64,000 nt of DNA from positions 124,001-188,000 of the forward strand of contig CAYSVH010000003.1 in NCBI GenBank assembly GCA_964434425.1. Direction: 5' to 3'. Shown in pieces: positions 1-9,322 of this stretch (position 1 is its first letter; each line of letters begins with the position of its first letter). A model generated the notes under the pieces. It was not told the DNA's origin. It saw only the letters and a list, made by a program, of their open reading frames with translations, and ran no database searches. The position numbers and the translations under genes were made by a program. The stretch is from CALMEC01 sp964434425 (lineage in GTDB: Bacteria > Actinomycetota > Thermoleophilia > Miltoncostaeales > Miltoncostaeaceae).

Positions 1-23
1 TCGTGCCGAACCGCACGACCGGG

Positions 24-596
24 TCAGCGGTTGCGGATCACCCTGCCCGGACCGTTCTCCTCGGCGTCGCCCTTGAGCGTGCCTCCGCGCCGAATGACGA
101 TGTCGCCGATGCTCCGCTCGATGGCGTTGCCGTCGACGTAGCCACCGATCACGATCGATCCGATGTCCCACTCCTCGGCGTTTCCGTCCAGGTAGCCGTT
201 GATGGCGATGCCGCCGCGACCGCGTTCGAGCGCGTTGCCGTCAACACGCCCCTTACGAGTGATGAACAGTGACCCGAGACCTCTCTCGGACACGTTTCCG
301 TCGACCGTGCCGTCGACGCGTACCTCACCCGCACCGGTCTCGTTGATGTTGCCGTCGACGGCACCTCTCGCGAAGACGCGCACACGACCGGGGCCGATCT
401 GCCGGACGTTCCCGTCGACCTTCCCGCGGATGTGGACGAAGCCGTTCCTGACCGTCAGGTTCCCGTCGATGGTGGTGCCGGCGGCAACCGTGTAGTTGCC
501 GGTCACGGAGACGTCGTCGGCCGACGCGGTCATCGGTACCGCGAACAGGGCGAGGGCCGAAGCGGCCGAGGCCGCCAGAACACGTTTGGTGAACAT
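24..596 (-). CDS. Secreted bactofilin-like beta-repeat protein
   Basis: This 190-residue protein starts with a signal peptide (residues 1-26, basic start, Ala/Leu core, ending ASA). The rest is a regular repeat: the triplet DGN recurs at residues 44, 61, 81, 99, 119, 137 and 155, a spacing of 17-20, with alternating hydrophobic residues between, as expected of a right-handed beta-helix. This resembles polymer-forming bactofilin-type repeats, but bactofilins are cytosolic and this protein appears exported. The start is fixed by AAGGAG five bases upstream of ATG. It stands alone, divergent from the siderophore operon. The function is unknown; a structural envelope or extracellular role is inferred from the repeat and signal peptide only. 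Confidence 0.8.
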   Translation of the reverse strand: MFTKRVLAASAASALALFAVPMTASADDVSVTGNYTVAAGTTIDGNLTVRNGFVHIRGKVDGNVRQIGPGRVRVFARGAVDGNINETGAGEVRVDGTVDGNVSERGLGSLFITRKGRVDGNALERGRGGIAINGYLDGNAEEWDIGSIVIGGYVDGNAIERSIGDIVIRRGGTLKGDAEENGPGRVIRNR

Positions 597-958
597 CGCA
601 ACTCCTTCGGTGGGCGTTCGAGGGACCAGTACATCCGACGACCGTGAACCCCGTATGAGATGACCCTGAGAGTTCTCTCATCTGCGACCCACGAGCGGCG
701 GCATCGGGGGTGGATGCCGACACGCCGCACCCAGGACGGGCGTATCGGACGGCCTCTCGCCGCAGGGCTCCGCCGGCCGCGATCGATTCAGCGCGGTCGG
801 CCCCGTACCCGGTACGACGTATGACCGGCCGGGTGGGGAGCCGTCGATCTCTCCGAGAGGTCACGACACGGATCCCCACAGGCCATCCGCCGCACCCGTC
901 GGAGCCGTCATCAGCACGGACCCATGGCCCGAACTCACTGTTAGGGTTGCCTAACGCA
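597..958. other. Intergenic region between the repeat protein and entA
   Basis: This 362-base stretch has no convincing gene. It must hold the promoter of the minus-strand repeat protein and ends in the iron box of entA. The entA frame is open upstream from 710, but nothing there resembles the family, so it is not treated as coding. A 14-base inverted repeat lies at 667-680. Confidence 0.6.
667..680. promoter_or_regulatory. Short inverted repeat, possible operator
   Basis: TGAGAG-TT-CTCTCA lies 71 bases upstream of the start codon of the bactofilin-like gene. The arms match perfectly but are only six bases, so a regulatory role is a guess. Confidence 0.25.
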
Positions 959-959
959 A
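941..959 (+). promoter_or_regulatory. DtxR/IdeR-type iron box upstream of entA
   Basis: TTAGGGTTGCCTAACGCAA matches the actinobacterial IdeR/DtxR consensus TTAGGTTAGSCTAACCTAA at about 15 of 19 positions. The last base is the first base of the entA ATG. A TANNNT -10 candidate (TAGGGT, 942-947) lies inside the box, so a bound Fe2+-repressor would cover the promoter. This fits iron repression of siderophore synthesis. No dtxR/ideR gene is in the window. Confidence 0.8.
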
Positions 960-1750
960 TGGGCCGGGACTCCTCTTCACGAAGCGACTCCGTCGCCATC
1001 GTCACCGGCGCGGGTGGCGGCATCGGCCGGGCGGTGGTCGATGCGCTCTGCCGGACCGGTGCCTCCGTGCTGGCCACCGATCTCGACGGCGACGCCGCGC
1101 GGACCGTGGCCGACCGTCTGAACGCCACGGGCGCACGCGTCCTGCACGGCGCGCTGGACGTCCGCGACCCCGCCGCCGTGAGCACCGCCGTCGCCCGCGC
1201 CGAGGACGAACTGGGTCCGCTCAGCACGGCCGTCAGCGTGGCGGGCGTGCTCAACGCCGGATCCGTGGCCGACACCACGCCGGACATGTGGCGTGAGACC
1301 TTCGCGGTGAACGCCGGCGGGCCGTTCCATCTGGCCCGCGCCGCGACCGCCGTCATGGCCCCCCGAGGAAGGGGATCCATCGTCCTCGTCGCCTCCAACG
1401 CGGCAAGCGTGCCCCGCACGGGCATGGCGGCCTACGCGGCCTCGAAGGCGGCGGCCCGAACGATGATGCGCTGCCTGGGCCTCGAGGTCGCACGCGACGG
1501 CATCCGCTGCAACATCGTCTCGCCGGGATCGACGGACACCGACATGCACGAGGCCCTCTGGCCGGACGGCAGCGCGGCACGCCGGTCGGTGGACGGATCC
1601 CCGGAGCACTTCCGCGCCGGCATCCCGCTGGGACGCATCGCACAGCCCGCCGACATCGCGGACGCCGTCGCCTTCCTCGTGTCGGACCGCGCACGGCACA
1701 TCACCATGCAGGACATCATCGTCGACGGCGGCGCCGCCCTGGGCGGCTAG
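959..1750 (+). CDS. entA: 2,3-dihydro-2,3-dihydroxybenzoate dehydrogenase
   Basis: A short-chain dehydrogenase (263 residues) that should oxidise 2,3-dihydro-2,3-dihydroxybenzoate to 2,3-dihydroxybenzoate (DHB) with NAD+, the last step of the aryl precursor of catecholate siderophores. The nucleotide-binding motif TGAGGGIG is at the N-terminus, and the YAASK catalytic Tyr/Lys segment is in the middle. The C-terminal HITMQDIIVDGGAALGG and the VSPGSTDTDMHEALW segment are hallmarks of EntA/DhbA rather than general SDRs. It is the first gene of a tight operon; entC follows after 6 bases. The chosen ATG directly follows the iron box, so the message is leaderless or nearly so. Confidence 0.93.
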   Translation: MGRDSSSRSDSVAIVTGAGGGIGRAVVDALCRTGASVLATDLDGDAARTVADRLNATGARVLHGALDVRDPAAVSTAVARAEDELGPLSTAVSVAGVLNAGSVADTTPDMWRETFAVNAGGPFHLARAATAVMAPRGRGSIVLVASNAASVPRTGMAAYAASKAAARTMMRCLGLEVARDGIRCNIVSPGSTDTDMHEALWPDGSAARRSVDGSPEHFRAGIPLGRIAQPADIADAVAFLVSDRARHITMQDIIVDGGAALGG

Positions 1751-1756
1751 ACGGCA

Positions 1757-2947
1757 ATGGGCAGCACGGTCATGTCACGAGGTCGCACCGGCCTCCTCGA
1801 CGCCTACCTCCCCGGCGACGCGACGCTGATCAGCTCACCGGGCGGCGCCGTCCTCGCACAGGGGCGCGGAGCGGTGGTTCCCCCGTCGGCCGGCATGAAC
1901 CAGCTGAGCTCGGTGGCGCTTCGCGCCCGGGAGACCCTGGCCGACGCCGTGCGCGAGGGACTGCCACCGCTCCTGGTGGGCGCACTGCCGTTCCATCCCG
2001 CCGGGCACCCGCATCTGGTGGTTCCGCGGCTCGTCACATCCGGCGCGCCGCTTCGCGTCTGGACGGGCGAGGTCGCGGACCACGCCCTCGACGGGATGCC
2101 CAGCACCCATCACGTGCCCGGACCGCAGGAGTACGCAGCCGGGGTGGCGACGGCCGTGGCGATGATGCGCGCCCGCGACGGGCTCGACAAGGTGGTGCTG
2201 GCCCGCGCCCTGGAGCTTCGGGGCGTCGAGACGGACATCGCCACGCTCCTTCGTCGGCTGGCCGCCGCCGATCCCTGGGCCCACGTCTACGCCGTCGACC
2301 TCCCGAGCCCCGCCGGGGCGCCGCGCACCCTGGTGGGCGCCAGCCCCGAGACGCTCGTCCGGCGCGCGGGCGACACCGTCGAATCACTGCCCCTGGCCGG
2401 ATCCGCCCGACGTGCGACCGACCCGGTGGAGGACGCCCGCCGCGGCGCCGACCTCCTCTGCTCGACCAAGGACCGCGACGAGCACGCCGTGGTGATCGAG
2501 GCCATCGCGAACGCCCTCGCCCCCCTCTGTTCGTCGCTCGAGATCCCGGACGGGCCGGAGCTCGTTCGCACGCGCACCATGTGGCACCTGGCCACGCGGG
2601 TGCGCGGCCGCCTGACGGACCGCGCGATCACCTCGCTCGACCTGGCCACCGCGCTGCATCCCACGCCCGCCGTCTGCGGCGCACCGCGCGACCGCGCCCG
2701 ACGCGCGATCGCGGCACTCGAGCCCCTGGACCGCGGCTACTACGCCGGCGCCGTCGGATGGCAGGACGCGAGCGGCGACGGCGAATGGATCGTCGCCATC
2801 CGCTGCGGCGAGGTGGAGGGCAGCACCGTCCGCCTCTGGGCGGGCGCCGGACTCGTCGAGGCCTCGGACCCCGAGAGTGAGCTGGCCGAGACCACCGCGA
2901 AGTTCGGCACTCTGCTCTCGGCGATCGGATACGAGGCGGACCGATGA
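1757..2947 (+). CDS. entC: Isochorismate synthase
   Basis: A 396-residue chorismate-binding enzyme of the EntC/DhbC/MenF group that converts chorismate to isochorismate, the committed step toward DHB. Visible family signatures include GLDKVVLARALEL, VGASPETLV, the Mg-site region with LAGSARR, STKDRDEHAVV, LHPTPAVCGAPR, and GYYAGAVGW followed by AIRCGEVEG. Length is typical for siderophore-type isochorismate synthases. It lies between entA (6-base gap) and entE (4-base ATGA overlap), so translation is probably coupled and synthesis falls under the same iron control. A second in-frame ATG lies five codons downstream; the upstream one was kept because of spacing to entA. Confidence 0.93.
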   Translation: MGSTVMSRGRTGLLDAYLPGDATLISSPGGAVLAQGRGAVVPPSAGMNQLSSVALRARETLADAVREGLPPLLVGALPFHPAGHPHLVVPRLVTSGAPLRVWTGEVADHALDGMPSTHHVPGPQEYAAGVATAVAMMRARDGLDKVVLARALELRGVETDIATLLRRLAAADPWAHVYAVDLPSPAGAPRTLVGASPETLVRRAGDTVESLPLAGSARRATDPVEDARRGADLLCSTKDRDEHAVVIEAIANALAPLCSSLEIPDGPELVRTRTMWHLATRVRGRLTDRAITSLDLATALHPTPAVCGAPRDRARRAIAALEPLDRGYYAGAVGWQDASGDGEWIVAIRCGEVEGSTVRLWAGAGLVEASDPESELAETTAKFGTLLSAIGYEADR

Positions 2948-4563
2948 CCGACCCGTCGACGCGCATCCCGTCTCCATGGCCGGCCGAGGTCGTCGCCGCA
3001 CACCGTGCGGCCGGCCTCTGGGCCGGCGAGGACTTCGGCACGTTCCTCCGTGACCGCGCGGCACGATTCGCCGATCGCGTCGCCCTGGTCGACGGTGCGG
3101 GGGAGCGCCTCACCTACGCCGAGCTCGACGCACATGCCGACCGTATCGCCGTCCACCTCATGGCGGCGGGGATGGCACCCGGTCAACGCGTGCTGGTGCA
3201 GGTGCCCAACGTCCTGGGATACGCCCCGTCCATCTTCGGCGTGTGGCGCGCGGGCGCCCTGCCCGTCTTCACCCTGCCCGCACACCGGCGCGTCGAGCTG
3301 GAGGGCATCGCGCGACGCTCCGGAGCGGTGGCGATGATCACGGTGGAGCGACACGGCGGGTTCGCCCACGCCGACCTGGCGCGCGAACTGGCGGACGTCG
3401 TCCCGCACCTGCGGACCGTGTACCTGGCGGAGGATCTGCTGCGGCTCCCCGAGCCGGAGACGCCGTCGTCCTTCCCGGACGTCGATCCCACCGACATCGG
3501 ATTCCTCCAGCTGTCGGGCGGTACCACGGGCGACCCCAAACTCATCCCGCGCACGGCCGATGACTACCTCTACTCCGTGCGCCGGAGCGCCGAGGTCTGC
3601 CGACTCGGCACAGACACCGTCTTCCTCTGCGCGCTGCCCGCCGCGCACAACTTCCCCATGAGCTCACCGGGCATCCTGGGGGTTCTGGACACGGGTGGCA
3701 GCATCGTGTTCGCCCCCGTACCGGATCCGGCGTCGTGCTTCGCGCTGATCGCCCGCGAGCGTGTCACCATGACGGCATTGGTGCCGCCGCTGGCCCTGGC
3801 GTGGATGGACGCCGCGGCGACCGAGGCCCCGGATCTGTCCAGCCTCCGACTGCTGCAGGTCGGTGGCGCCCGCTTCGCTCCCGACGCGGCCCGTCGCGTC
3901 CCGCACGAGATGGGATGCCGTCTGCAGCAGGTGTTCGGCATGGCCGAGGGCCTCGTCTGCTACACCCGGCTCGACGACTCCGACGACCTGGTCAACGCGA
4001 CGCAGGGCCGGCCCATGTCGCGTCACGACGAGGTGCGCGTGGTCGACGCGGATGGGATACCGGTTCCCGACGGCACGCCGGGACGCCTCGAGACGCGCGG
4101 GCCGTACACGATCCGGGCATACCATGCCGGCGCCGATCCGGACGCATTCACCGATGACGGCTTCTACCGAAGCGGTGACGTGGTCCGCCGGCTCCCCACA
4201 GGTCACCTCGTGGTTGAGGGCCGTGTGAAGGATCAGATCAACCGTGGCGGAGAGAAGATCTCGCCGGATGAGGTGGAGGACCACCTCATCGCCCATCCGG
4301 ATGTGCACGACGCGGTGCTGATCTCCCTGCCGGACGACCGACTCGGCGAACGCAGCTGCGCGGTCGTGGTGCCCGCCGCCGGCGCCACCGTCGGAGCCGC
4401 CGATCTGCGCCGGCATCTCCGTGGTCGCGGCCTGGCCGCGTTCAAGATGCCCGACCGCTTCGAGTTCGTCGACGCCCTCCCCCGGACCGGCGTGGGCAAG
4501 ATCAGCCGCCGCGATCTGCGCACCGCGCTGGCCCGGCGCTTCACCCCGACCCCCACCCCCTGA
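2944..4563 (+). CDS. entE: 2,3-dihydroxybenzoate-AMP ligase
   Basis: A stand-alone adenylation enzyme (539 residues, same length as Bacillus DhbE) that activates DHB as the acyl-adenylate and loads it onto the aryl carrier domain of EntB. The P-loop core LSGGTTGDPKLIPRT lies near residue 190, the RSGDVVRRLPTGHLVVEGR hinge near 410, and the C-terminal catalytic lysine sits in GKISRRDL. The N-terminal WPAEVVAAHRAAGLW segment is typical of DHB-AMP ligases. The start overlaps the entC stop by four bases. The next gene is 115 bases away, the largest gap in the operon, and that gap is filled by a dispersed repeat copy. Confidence 0.94.
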   Translation: MTDPSTRIPSPWPAEVVAAHRAAGLWAGEDFGTFLRDRAARFADRVALVDGAGERLTYAELDAHADRIAVHLMAAGMAPGQRVLVQVPNVLGYAPSIFGVWRAGALPVFTLPAHRRVELEGIARRSGAVAMITVERHGGFAHADLARELADVVPHLRTVYLAEDLLRLPEPETPSSFPDVDPTDIGFLQLSGGTTGDPKLIPRTADDYLYSVRRSAEVCRLGTDTVFLCALPAAHNFPMSSPGILGVLDTGGSIVFAPVPDPASCFALIARERVTMTALVPPLALAWMDAAATEAPDLSSLRLLQVGGARFAPDAARRVPHEMGCRLQQVFGMAEGLVCYTRLDDSDDLVNATQGRPMSRHDEVRVVDADGIPVPDGTPGRLETRGPYTIRAYHAGADPDAFTDDGFYRSGDVVRRLPTGHLVVEGRVKDQINRGGEKISPDEVEDHLIAHPDVHDAVLISLPDDRLGERSCAVVVPAAGATVGAADLRRHLRGRGLAAFKMPDRFEFVDALPRTGVGKISRRDLRTALARRFTPTPTP

Positions 4564-4574
4564 GAAAGGTCTCG

Positions 4575-4642
4575 ATGGTCGATCCCACGATCTCGCGGCG
4601 TGGTGCACGCCCCCGGCGGCGCCCCGCATCCACCGGTGACGC
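4575..4642 (+). repeat. Dispersed intergenic repeat, copy 1
   Basis: This block, which starts 11 bases after the entE stop, shares two segments with a block at 63589-63695: a core around GGTGCACGCCCCCGGCGG and a tail GCCCCGCATCCACCGGTGAC. The core also matches the reverse complement of 37801-37872. Its position in the otherwise tight entE-entB junction suggests an insertion that did not break the operon. Confidence 0.5.
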
Positions 4643-4678
4643 ACCCCACATCCACGACCTCATGGAACCAACCGTCTG

Positions 4679-5563
4679 ATGGGCCTCCCTCGCATCACTC
4701 CGTATCCCATGCCCGACACGTCGTCGCTGCCTCGGCCGAAGGTCGCGTGGACCATCGATCCCACCCGGGCCGCGCTGCTCGTACACGACATGCAGGCGCA
4801 CTTCCTGGCGGCCTTCGATGCCGAGCGGGAGCCCGTCCTGACGCTCGTGGCGAACATCCGCACCCTCATCGACGCCTGCCGCGCGGCGGGCGTACCGGTG
4901 CTCTACTCGGCCCAGCCCGCCGGACAGACCCCGGATCAGCGCGGTCTTCTCGGACCGGTGTGGGGCGAGGGCATCCCCGCGGAATCCGGTGGCGAAGAGA
5001 TCCTTCCCGCGTTGGCGCCGCAGGAGGACGACGAGGTCATCACCAAGTGGCGGTACTCGGCCCTGGTGCGCACCGACCTGCTGGAGCGTCTGCGGGCCGT
5101 GGGCCGCGATCAGCTGATGGTGTGCGGCATCTACACGCACATCGGCATCGCCATGACGGCGGCGCACGCGTTCATGGAGGACGTGCAGTCGGTGATCGTG
5201 GCCGACGCCGTGGCGGACTTCTCGCCGCGGGAGCAGCTCTCCACGCTCACGTGGGCGGCGTCCTGCTGCGCCGGGGTGACTCCGACCGCCGCACTCGTCG
5301 CACAGATCGGTGCGGCCGCATCGAACGGGACCGTGGACATCGAGCGCATGCGCGCCGACCTCCTGGACATCCTCGACGACCCGCCGGACGCGCTGGGTGA
5401 CCACGACGATCTTCTGGATCTCGGCCTTGACTCGCTGCAGGTGATGGCGCTGGTAACCCGATGGAGGAAGGCCGGTCTGGCCCTCTCCGCCGAGGACCTG
5501 ATCGAGGCAGAGCCCACGGTCGGCGGGTGGTGGGAGGCCGCACAGGCCGCCGCGGCTCGCTGA
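4679..5563 (+). CDS. entB: Isochorismatase with aryl carrier domain
   Basis: A two-domain protein of 294 residues. The N-terminal isochorismatase domain (about 1-205) hydrolyses isochorismate to 2,3-dihydro-DHB plus pyruvate; its opening MGLPRITPYPMPDTSSLP and AALLVHDMQAHFL closely parallel E. coli EntB, and the CGIYTHIGIAMTAAHAFM segment is conserved. The C-terminal aryl carrier domain (about 215-294) has DLGLDSLQ with Ser252 as the phosphopantetheine site; this carries DHB to the condensation domain of EntF. The stop codon shares a base with the entF start (TGATG). The ATG gives exactly the EntB N-terminus, so the start is well supported. Confidence 0.94.
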   Translation: MGLPRITPYPMPDTSSLPRPKVAWTIDPTRAALLVHDMQAHFLAAFDAEREPVLTLVANIRTLIDACRAAGVPVLYSAQPAGQTPDQRGLLGPVWGEGIPAESGGEEILPALAPQEDDEVITKWRYSALVRTDLLERLRAVGRDQLMVCGIYTHIGIAMTAAHAFMEDVQSVIVADAVADFSPREQLSTLTWAASCCAGVTPTAALVAQIGAAASNGTVDIERMRADLLDILDDPPDALGDHDDLLDLGLDSLQVMALVTRWRKAGLALSAEDLIEAEPTVGGWWEAAQAAAAR

Positions 5564-8500
5564 TGCGGCGGCTCTCGCTCACGGCCGCGCAGCGCGGCAT
5601 CTGGTTCGCCGACCGGCTGGCCTCCGATCGCGCGGCGTTCGTCACCGCCGACATCGTGCGCTTTCCCGCCGAGGTCGATCCGGAGCGCCTCGCCGCCGCG
5701 GTGACGACGGCGCTCGGGGAGATACCGGGCTTCTTCGCCCGGATCGGTGGCGGCGACGGCGAGCCGTGGCAGGAGATGCCCCAGAACCCCGACGCCGACG
5801 TGCCCGTGCTCGACATGCCCGACGCGGAGGCGGCGCGACGCTGGGCCGAGGACGACTCCCTGCGCCCCATGGACCCGGAGTCCGGTCCGCTCTGCCGTCA
5901 GGCCGTGCTGCGGATCGCAGGTGGCGGCACGTGGTGGTACCAGGCCGCCCATCACCTCGTGACGGACGGCTACGCCACATCGCTGCTCTTCCGCAGGGTC
6001 GCCGAGATCCATGGGGCGGGTGACGGTGTTCCCCCGTCGCGTCTGCGCGGCACGGAGGTGCTGATCGACCTGGACGCGGCGTACGAGGGGTCCGAGCGGT
6101 GGGCCGCCGATCGCGCGTACTGGGAGGACACCCTGGCCGGCGCAGAGGGGGCAGTGGGCCCCGTGGGTGAGGGGGCGCTCCCCATGGCGCGTCCCGTACG
6201 GGTACGCCGCACGCTGGCCGAATCCCCGGATCCGGCGACCGCGGCCGCTCTGGTGGCGTTGTGGCTCCACCGGGTGACGGGACGTGACGACCTCACCCTC
6301 GGGCTGCTGTCGATGGGGCGCCTGGGGTCACCTGCCGCGCGGGCGCCGGCCTGCTGGGTGAACGTCCTCCCCCTTCGCGTCACGATCACACCGTCCGACA
6401 CCCTGGCCGCCCTCACCGAACGTGCGGGTACGGCGCTGGCCGCCGCGTCCCGCCACGGCCGTCATCGTTACGAGGACCTGCGCCGTGCCACGGGCACCCT
6501 TGGCGGCGGCCGGTTGGTGGGGGTGCTGCTCAACATCAAGCCCTTCATGCAGGAGATCGTCCTCGACGGCAGACCGGGAGTGATCGAGAACCTCTCGTCC
6601 GGACCGGTGGACGACATCGCCATCACCCTCGAGGGTGACCGGATCCTGGTGGAGGGACACCCCGACCGCTATACGCACGATGCGCTGACCGCACACGCCG
6701 AGCGCATCGCGCGGGCCATCGAACGCGGCATGGCCACCGACCCGGCACGTGCATGCGGCGACCTCGACATCCTCCCCTCCGACGAACGTGACGCCGAGCT
6801 GCGCCATGCCCGGGGGCCGCGGGTGCCCGTACCCGAGGGCACGCTGTGGTCGCGGTTCGCCGATCAGGCCGAACGCACCCCCGACGCCCCCGCGGTCGAG
6901 GCCGACGACGGCACGCTCACCTACGCCGAGCTGCGCACCGAGGCCGAGCGCGTCGCCGGAGCGCTCGCTCACCGCGGCGCGGGCCCCGGCCAGGTGGTGG
7001 GCATCCGCATGGATCGCTCCGCCGCACTGTTCACGGCTCTCCTCGGCACTCTGCGCACCGGTGCCGCCTACCTGCCGCTCGAACCCGACCAGCCCGCCGA
7101 CCGTTCCGCGGCCATGGAGGAGTCGGCCCGACCGGTCTGCGTGATCGACGACGTGACGGCGCTCACGGAGGAGGATCACCCGGCACCCGGCGGAGAGCCC
7201 GCGCCGGACGACCTCGCGTACGTCCTCTACACCTCCGGTTCGACCGGCACGCCCAAGGGCGTGGAGGTGAGCCACCGGGCCATCGTGAACCGACTCGCCT
7301 GGATCGAACAGGTCCACGGCTTCGGCCCCCGCGACCGGGTTCTCCTCAAGACGCCGCTCGGATTCGACGTGTCGGTGTGGGAGCTCTTCTGGGCCCTCAC
7401 CGTGGGCGCGACGATCGTGGTGGCCCCGCCCGGCGCCCATCGGGACCCCGCGGCGCTGGCGGCGAGGATCGTCGAGGGTGCCGTCACGGTCACCCACTTC
7501 GTCCCGTCGATGCTGAAGGCGTTCGTGGCCGAACCGTCGGCGGCCCGCTGCACGGGCCTTCGCCACATCGTCTGCAGTGGTGAGGCACTGGGCCCCGAGG
7601 TCGCCCACGCCGCGCTCGCCCTCCTGCCGGGTGTCACGCTCGACAACCTCTACGGCCCCACCGAGGCCGCGGTCGACGTGACGCACTGGAGGGTCACCAG
7701 AGACGACGCGGACGGCATCCCCATCGGACGGCCGGTGTGGAACACCAAGACCGTGGTGCTGGATCCCGCGGGGCATCCCGCGGCCCCCGGGGCGGTGGGC
7801 GAGCTCCACCTGGGCGGTGTACAGCTGGCCCGTGGCTACCGCGGCCGTCCCGACCTCACCGCCGAGCGTTTCGTTCCCGATCCCTTCGGTGGTCCCGGCG
7901 ACCGCCTCTACCGTACGGGCGACCTGGTCAGCCGCCGTCCGGACGGTGTACTCGACTACCACGGACGCGCCGACCAGCAGGTCAAGATCAGCGGCGTTCG
8001 CATCGAGCTGGGCGAGGTGGAGGCCGCCTTGGCGCGCCACCCCGCCGTGGCGCAGGCCGCCGCCGTCGCGCGGGAAGACCGTCCCGGCGACCGGCGCCTG
8101 GTCGCCTACGTGGTCCCCGATGCCGGCGCCGACGTCGACCCGCAGGACGTACGCCGGCACATGGGGGAGCTTCTGCCCGCGGCCATGGTGCCCGCCGCGG
8201 TCCTGGTTCTGGATGTGCTTCCCACGGGCCCCACCGGCAAGCTGGATCGTCGGTCGCTGCCCGCGCCACCGACGCACGAGGGGACGGGACCGCCGCCGGA
8301 GTCTCCGGTGCAGGAACGCCTCTGCGCGCTGTTCGCCGACGTGCTGGGGGCCGCCCGTGTGGGTCCGGAGGAGGGGTTCTTCGACCTGGGCGGATCGTCG
8401 CTGGCGGCGGCCCGCCTCGTGACGCGCATCCGCCAGGAGTTCGGCGTGTCGTTGGGGATCGGCGTGGTGTTCGCCTCACCGACCCCGGCCGGCCTCGCGG

Positions 8501-9300
8501 CACAGGTGGCGGCGGGCGATGACGACGGCCGCGGACCCGTTCTCGAGCTGCGCGCGGGCGACGGCGCCCCGCTGGTCTGCGTGCATCCCGCGGGCGGCCT
8601 GGGCTGGTGCTACGGACCACTCGCGGCACGGCTGCCAGAGGGTCGGGCCGTGGTGACCCTGCAGGCGGACGATGTGGAGGACGCGAGCATCGACGCCATC
8701 GCCGACAGGTACGTGGCGCGTATCCGCGAACGCTGGCCGGACGGCCCCGTCCACCTGCTCGGCTGGTCGGTGGGAGGCGTGATCGCCCATTCGATGGCGG
8801 CACTGTTGTCCGATGAGGGCCGCCCCACCGGGGCGCTCGTGCTCCTCGATGCCTACCCGTCCGATCAGTGGAGCCACCTGCCTCCGCCGTCCGAGGACGA
8901 CGCCCTCGAGGCGCTGCTCCTGATGGCGGGTCTCCCCGCCGGCGACGAGCCGCTCACGCTCGACGTGGTGCTGGGACGCCTGAACGACGCGGGCAGCGCC
9001 CTCGCATCGCTCCCGCCCGACGCCGTGGAGCGGGTGGCACGAACCGTGATGCGCACGGCGGGCCTGATGCGCCGGGCCGAGCACCGCACCGCGCCCGGCG
9101 ACGTGCTGTTCGTGACCGCCGCCGCGCCACGGTCCGAGGACTGGCTGGACCGCGACGGCTGGGCACCCCACGTGGGTGGCATCATCCGCAACGTCGATCT
9201 GCCGCACACCCACCCCGAGCTGGTGCGCGCCCCCGCGGTCGACCGGATCGCCCAACTGGTGGCCGAGCACATCGCGGACGTGGAGTCCGTGACCGTCTGA
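5563..9300 (+). CDS. entF: Enterobactin-type serine-activating NRPS (C-A-T-TE)
   Basis: A 1,245-residue single-module peptide synthetase. In order: condensation domain with HHLVTDG at 130-136; adenylation domain with YTSGSTGTPKG from 556; carrier domain with Ser946 in LGGSS; thioesterase with GWSVG (Ser1069). Aligned by eye to GrsA and EntF, the specificity code reads D-V-W-H-V-S-L-V-D, one change from the serine code of EntF (DVWHFSLVD). The expected product is the cyclic trimer of DHB-serine, with the TE doing oligomerisation and lactonisation. The start follows the entB stop as TGATG; the frame is open further upstream but overlaps entB. No MbtH-like gene accompanies it. Confidence 0.94.
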   Translation: MRRLSLTAAQRGIWFADRLASDRAAFVTADIVRFPAEVDPERLAAAVTTALGEIPGFFARIGGGDGEPWQEMPQNPDADVPVLDMPDAEAARRWAEDDSLRPMDPESGPLCRQAVLRIAGGGTWWYQAAHHLVTDGYATSLLFRRVAEIHGAGDGVPPSRLRGTEVLIDLDAAYEGSERWAADRAYWEDTLAGAEGAVGPVGEGALPMARPVRVRRTLAESPDPATAAALVALWLHRVTGRDDLTLGLLSMGRLGSPAARAPACWVNVLPLRVTITPSDTLAALTERAGTALAAASRHGRHRYEDLRRATGTLGGGRLVGVLLNIKPFMQEIVLDGRPGVIENLSSGPVDDIAITLEGDRILVEGHPDRYTHDALTAHAERIARAIERGMATDPARACGDLDILPSDERDAELRHARGPRVPVPEGTLWSRFADQAERTPDAPAVEADDGTLTYAELRTEAERVAGALAHRGAGPGQVVGIRMDRSAALFTALLGTLRTGAAYLPLEPDQPADRSAAMEESARPVCVIDDVTALTEEDHPAPGGEPAPDDLAYVLYTSGSTGTPKGVEVSHRAIVNRLAWIEQVHGFGPRDRVLLKTPLGFDVSVWELFWALTVGATIVVAPPGAHRDPAALAARIVEGAVTVTHFVPSMLKAFVAEPSAARCTGLRHIVCSGEALGPEVAHAALALLPGVTLDNLYGPTEAAVDVTHWRVTRDDADGIPIGRPVWNTKTVVLDPAGHPAAPGAVGELHLGGVQLARGYRGRPDLTAERFVPDPFGGPGDRLYRTGDLVSRRPDGVLDYHGRADQQVKISGVRIELGEVEAALARHPAVAQAAAVAREDRPGDRRLVAYVVPDAGADVDPQDVRRHMGELLPAAMVPAAVLVLDVLPTGPTGKLDRRSLPAPPTHEGTGPPPESPVQERLCALFADVLGAARVGPEEGFFDLGGSSLAAARLVTRIRQEFGVSLGIGVVFASPTPAGLAAQVAAGDDDGRGPVLELRAGDGAPLVCVHPAGGLGWCYGPLAARLPEGRAVVTLQADDVEDASIDAIADRYVARIRERWPDGPVHLLGWSVGGVIAHSMAALLSDEGRPTGALVLLDAYPSDQWSHLPPPSEDDALEALLLMAGLPAGDEPLTLDVVLGRLNDAGSALASLPPDAVERVARTVMRTAGLMRRAEHRTAPGDVLFVTAAAPRSEDWLDRDGWAPHVGGIIRNVDLPHTHPELVRAPAVDRIAQLVAEHIADVESVTV

Positions 9301-9322
9301 GCTCCGCGGACCCGGCCCGCGT

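Noticed and set aside
5461..5562. In-frame extension of entF upstream of 5563
   Set aside because: It overlaps the entB carrier domain and has no condensation-domain likeness; TGATG coupling at 5563 is a better start.
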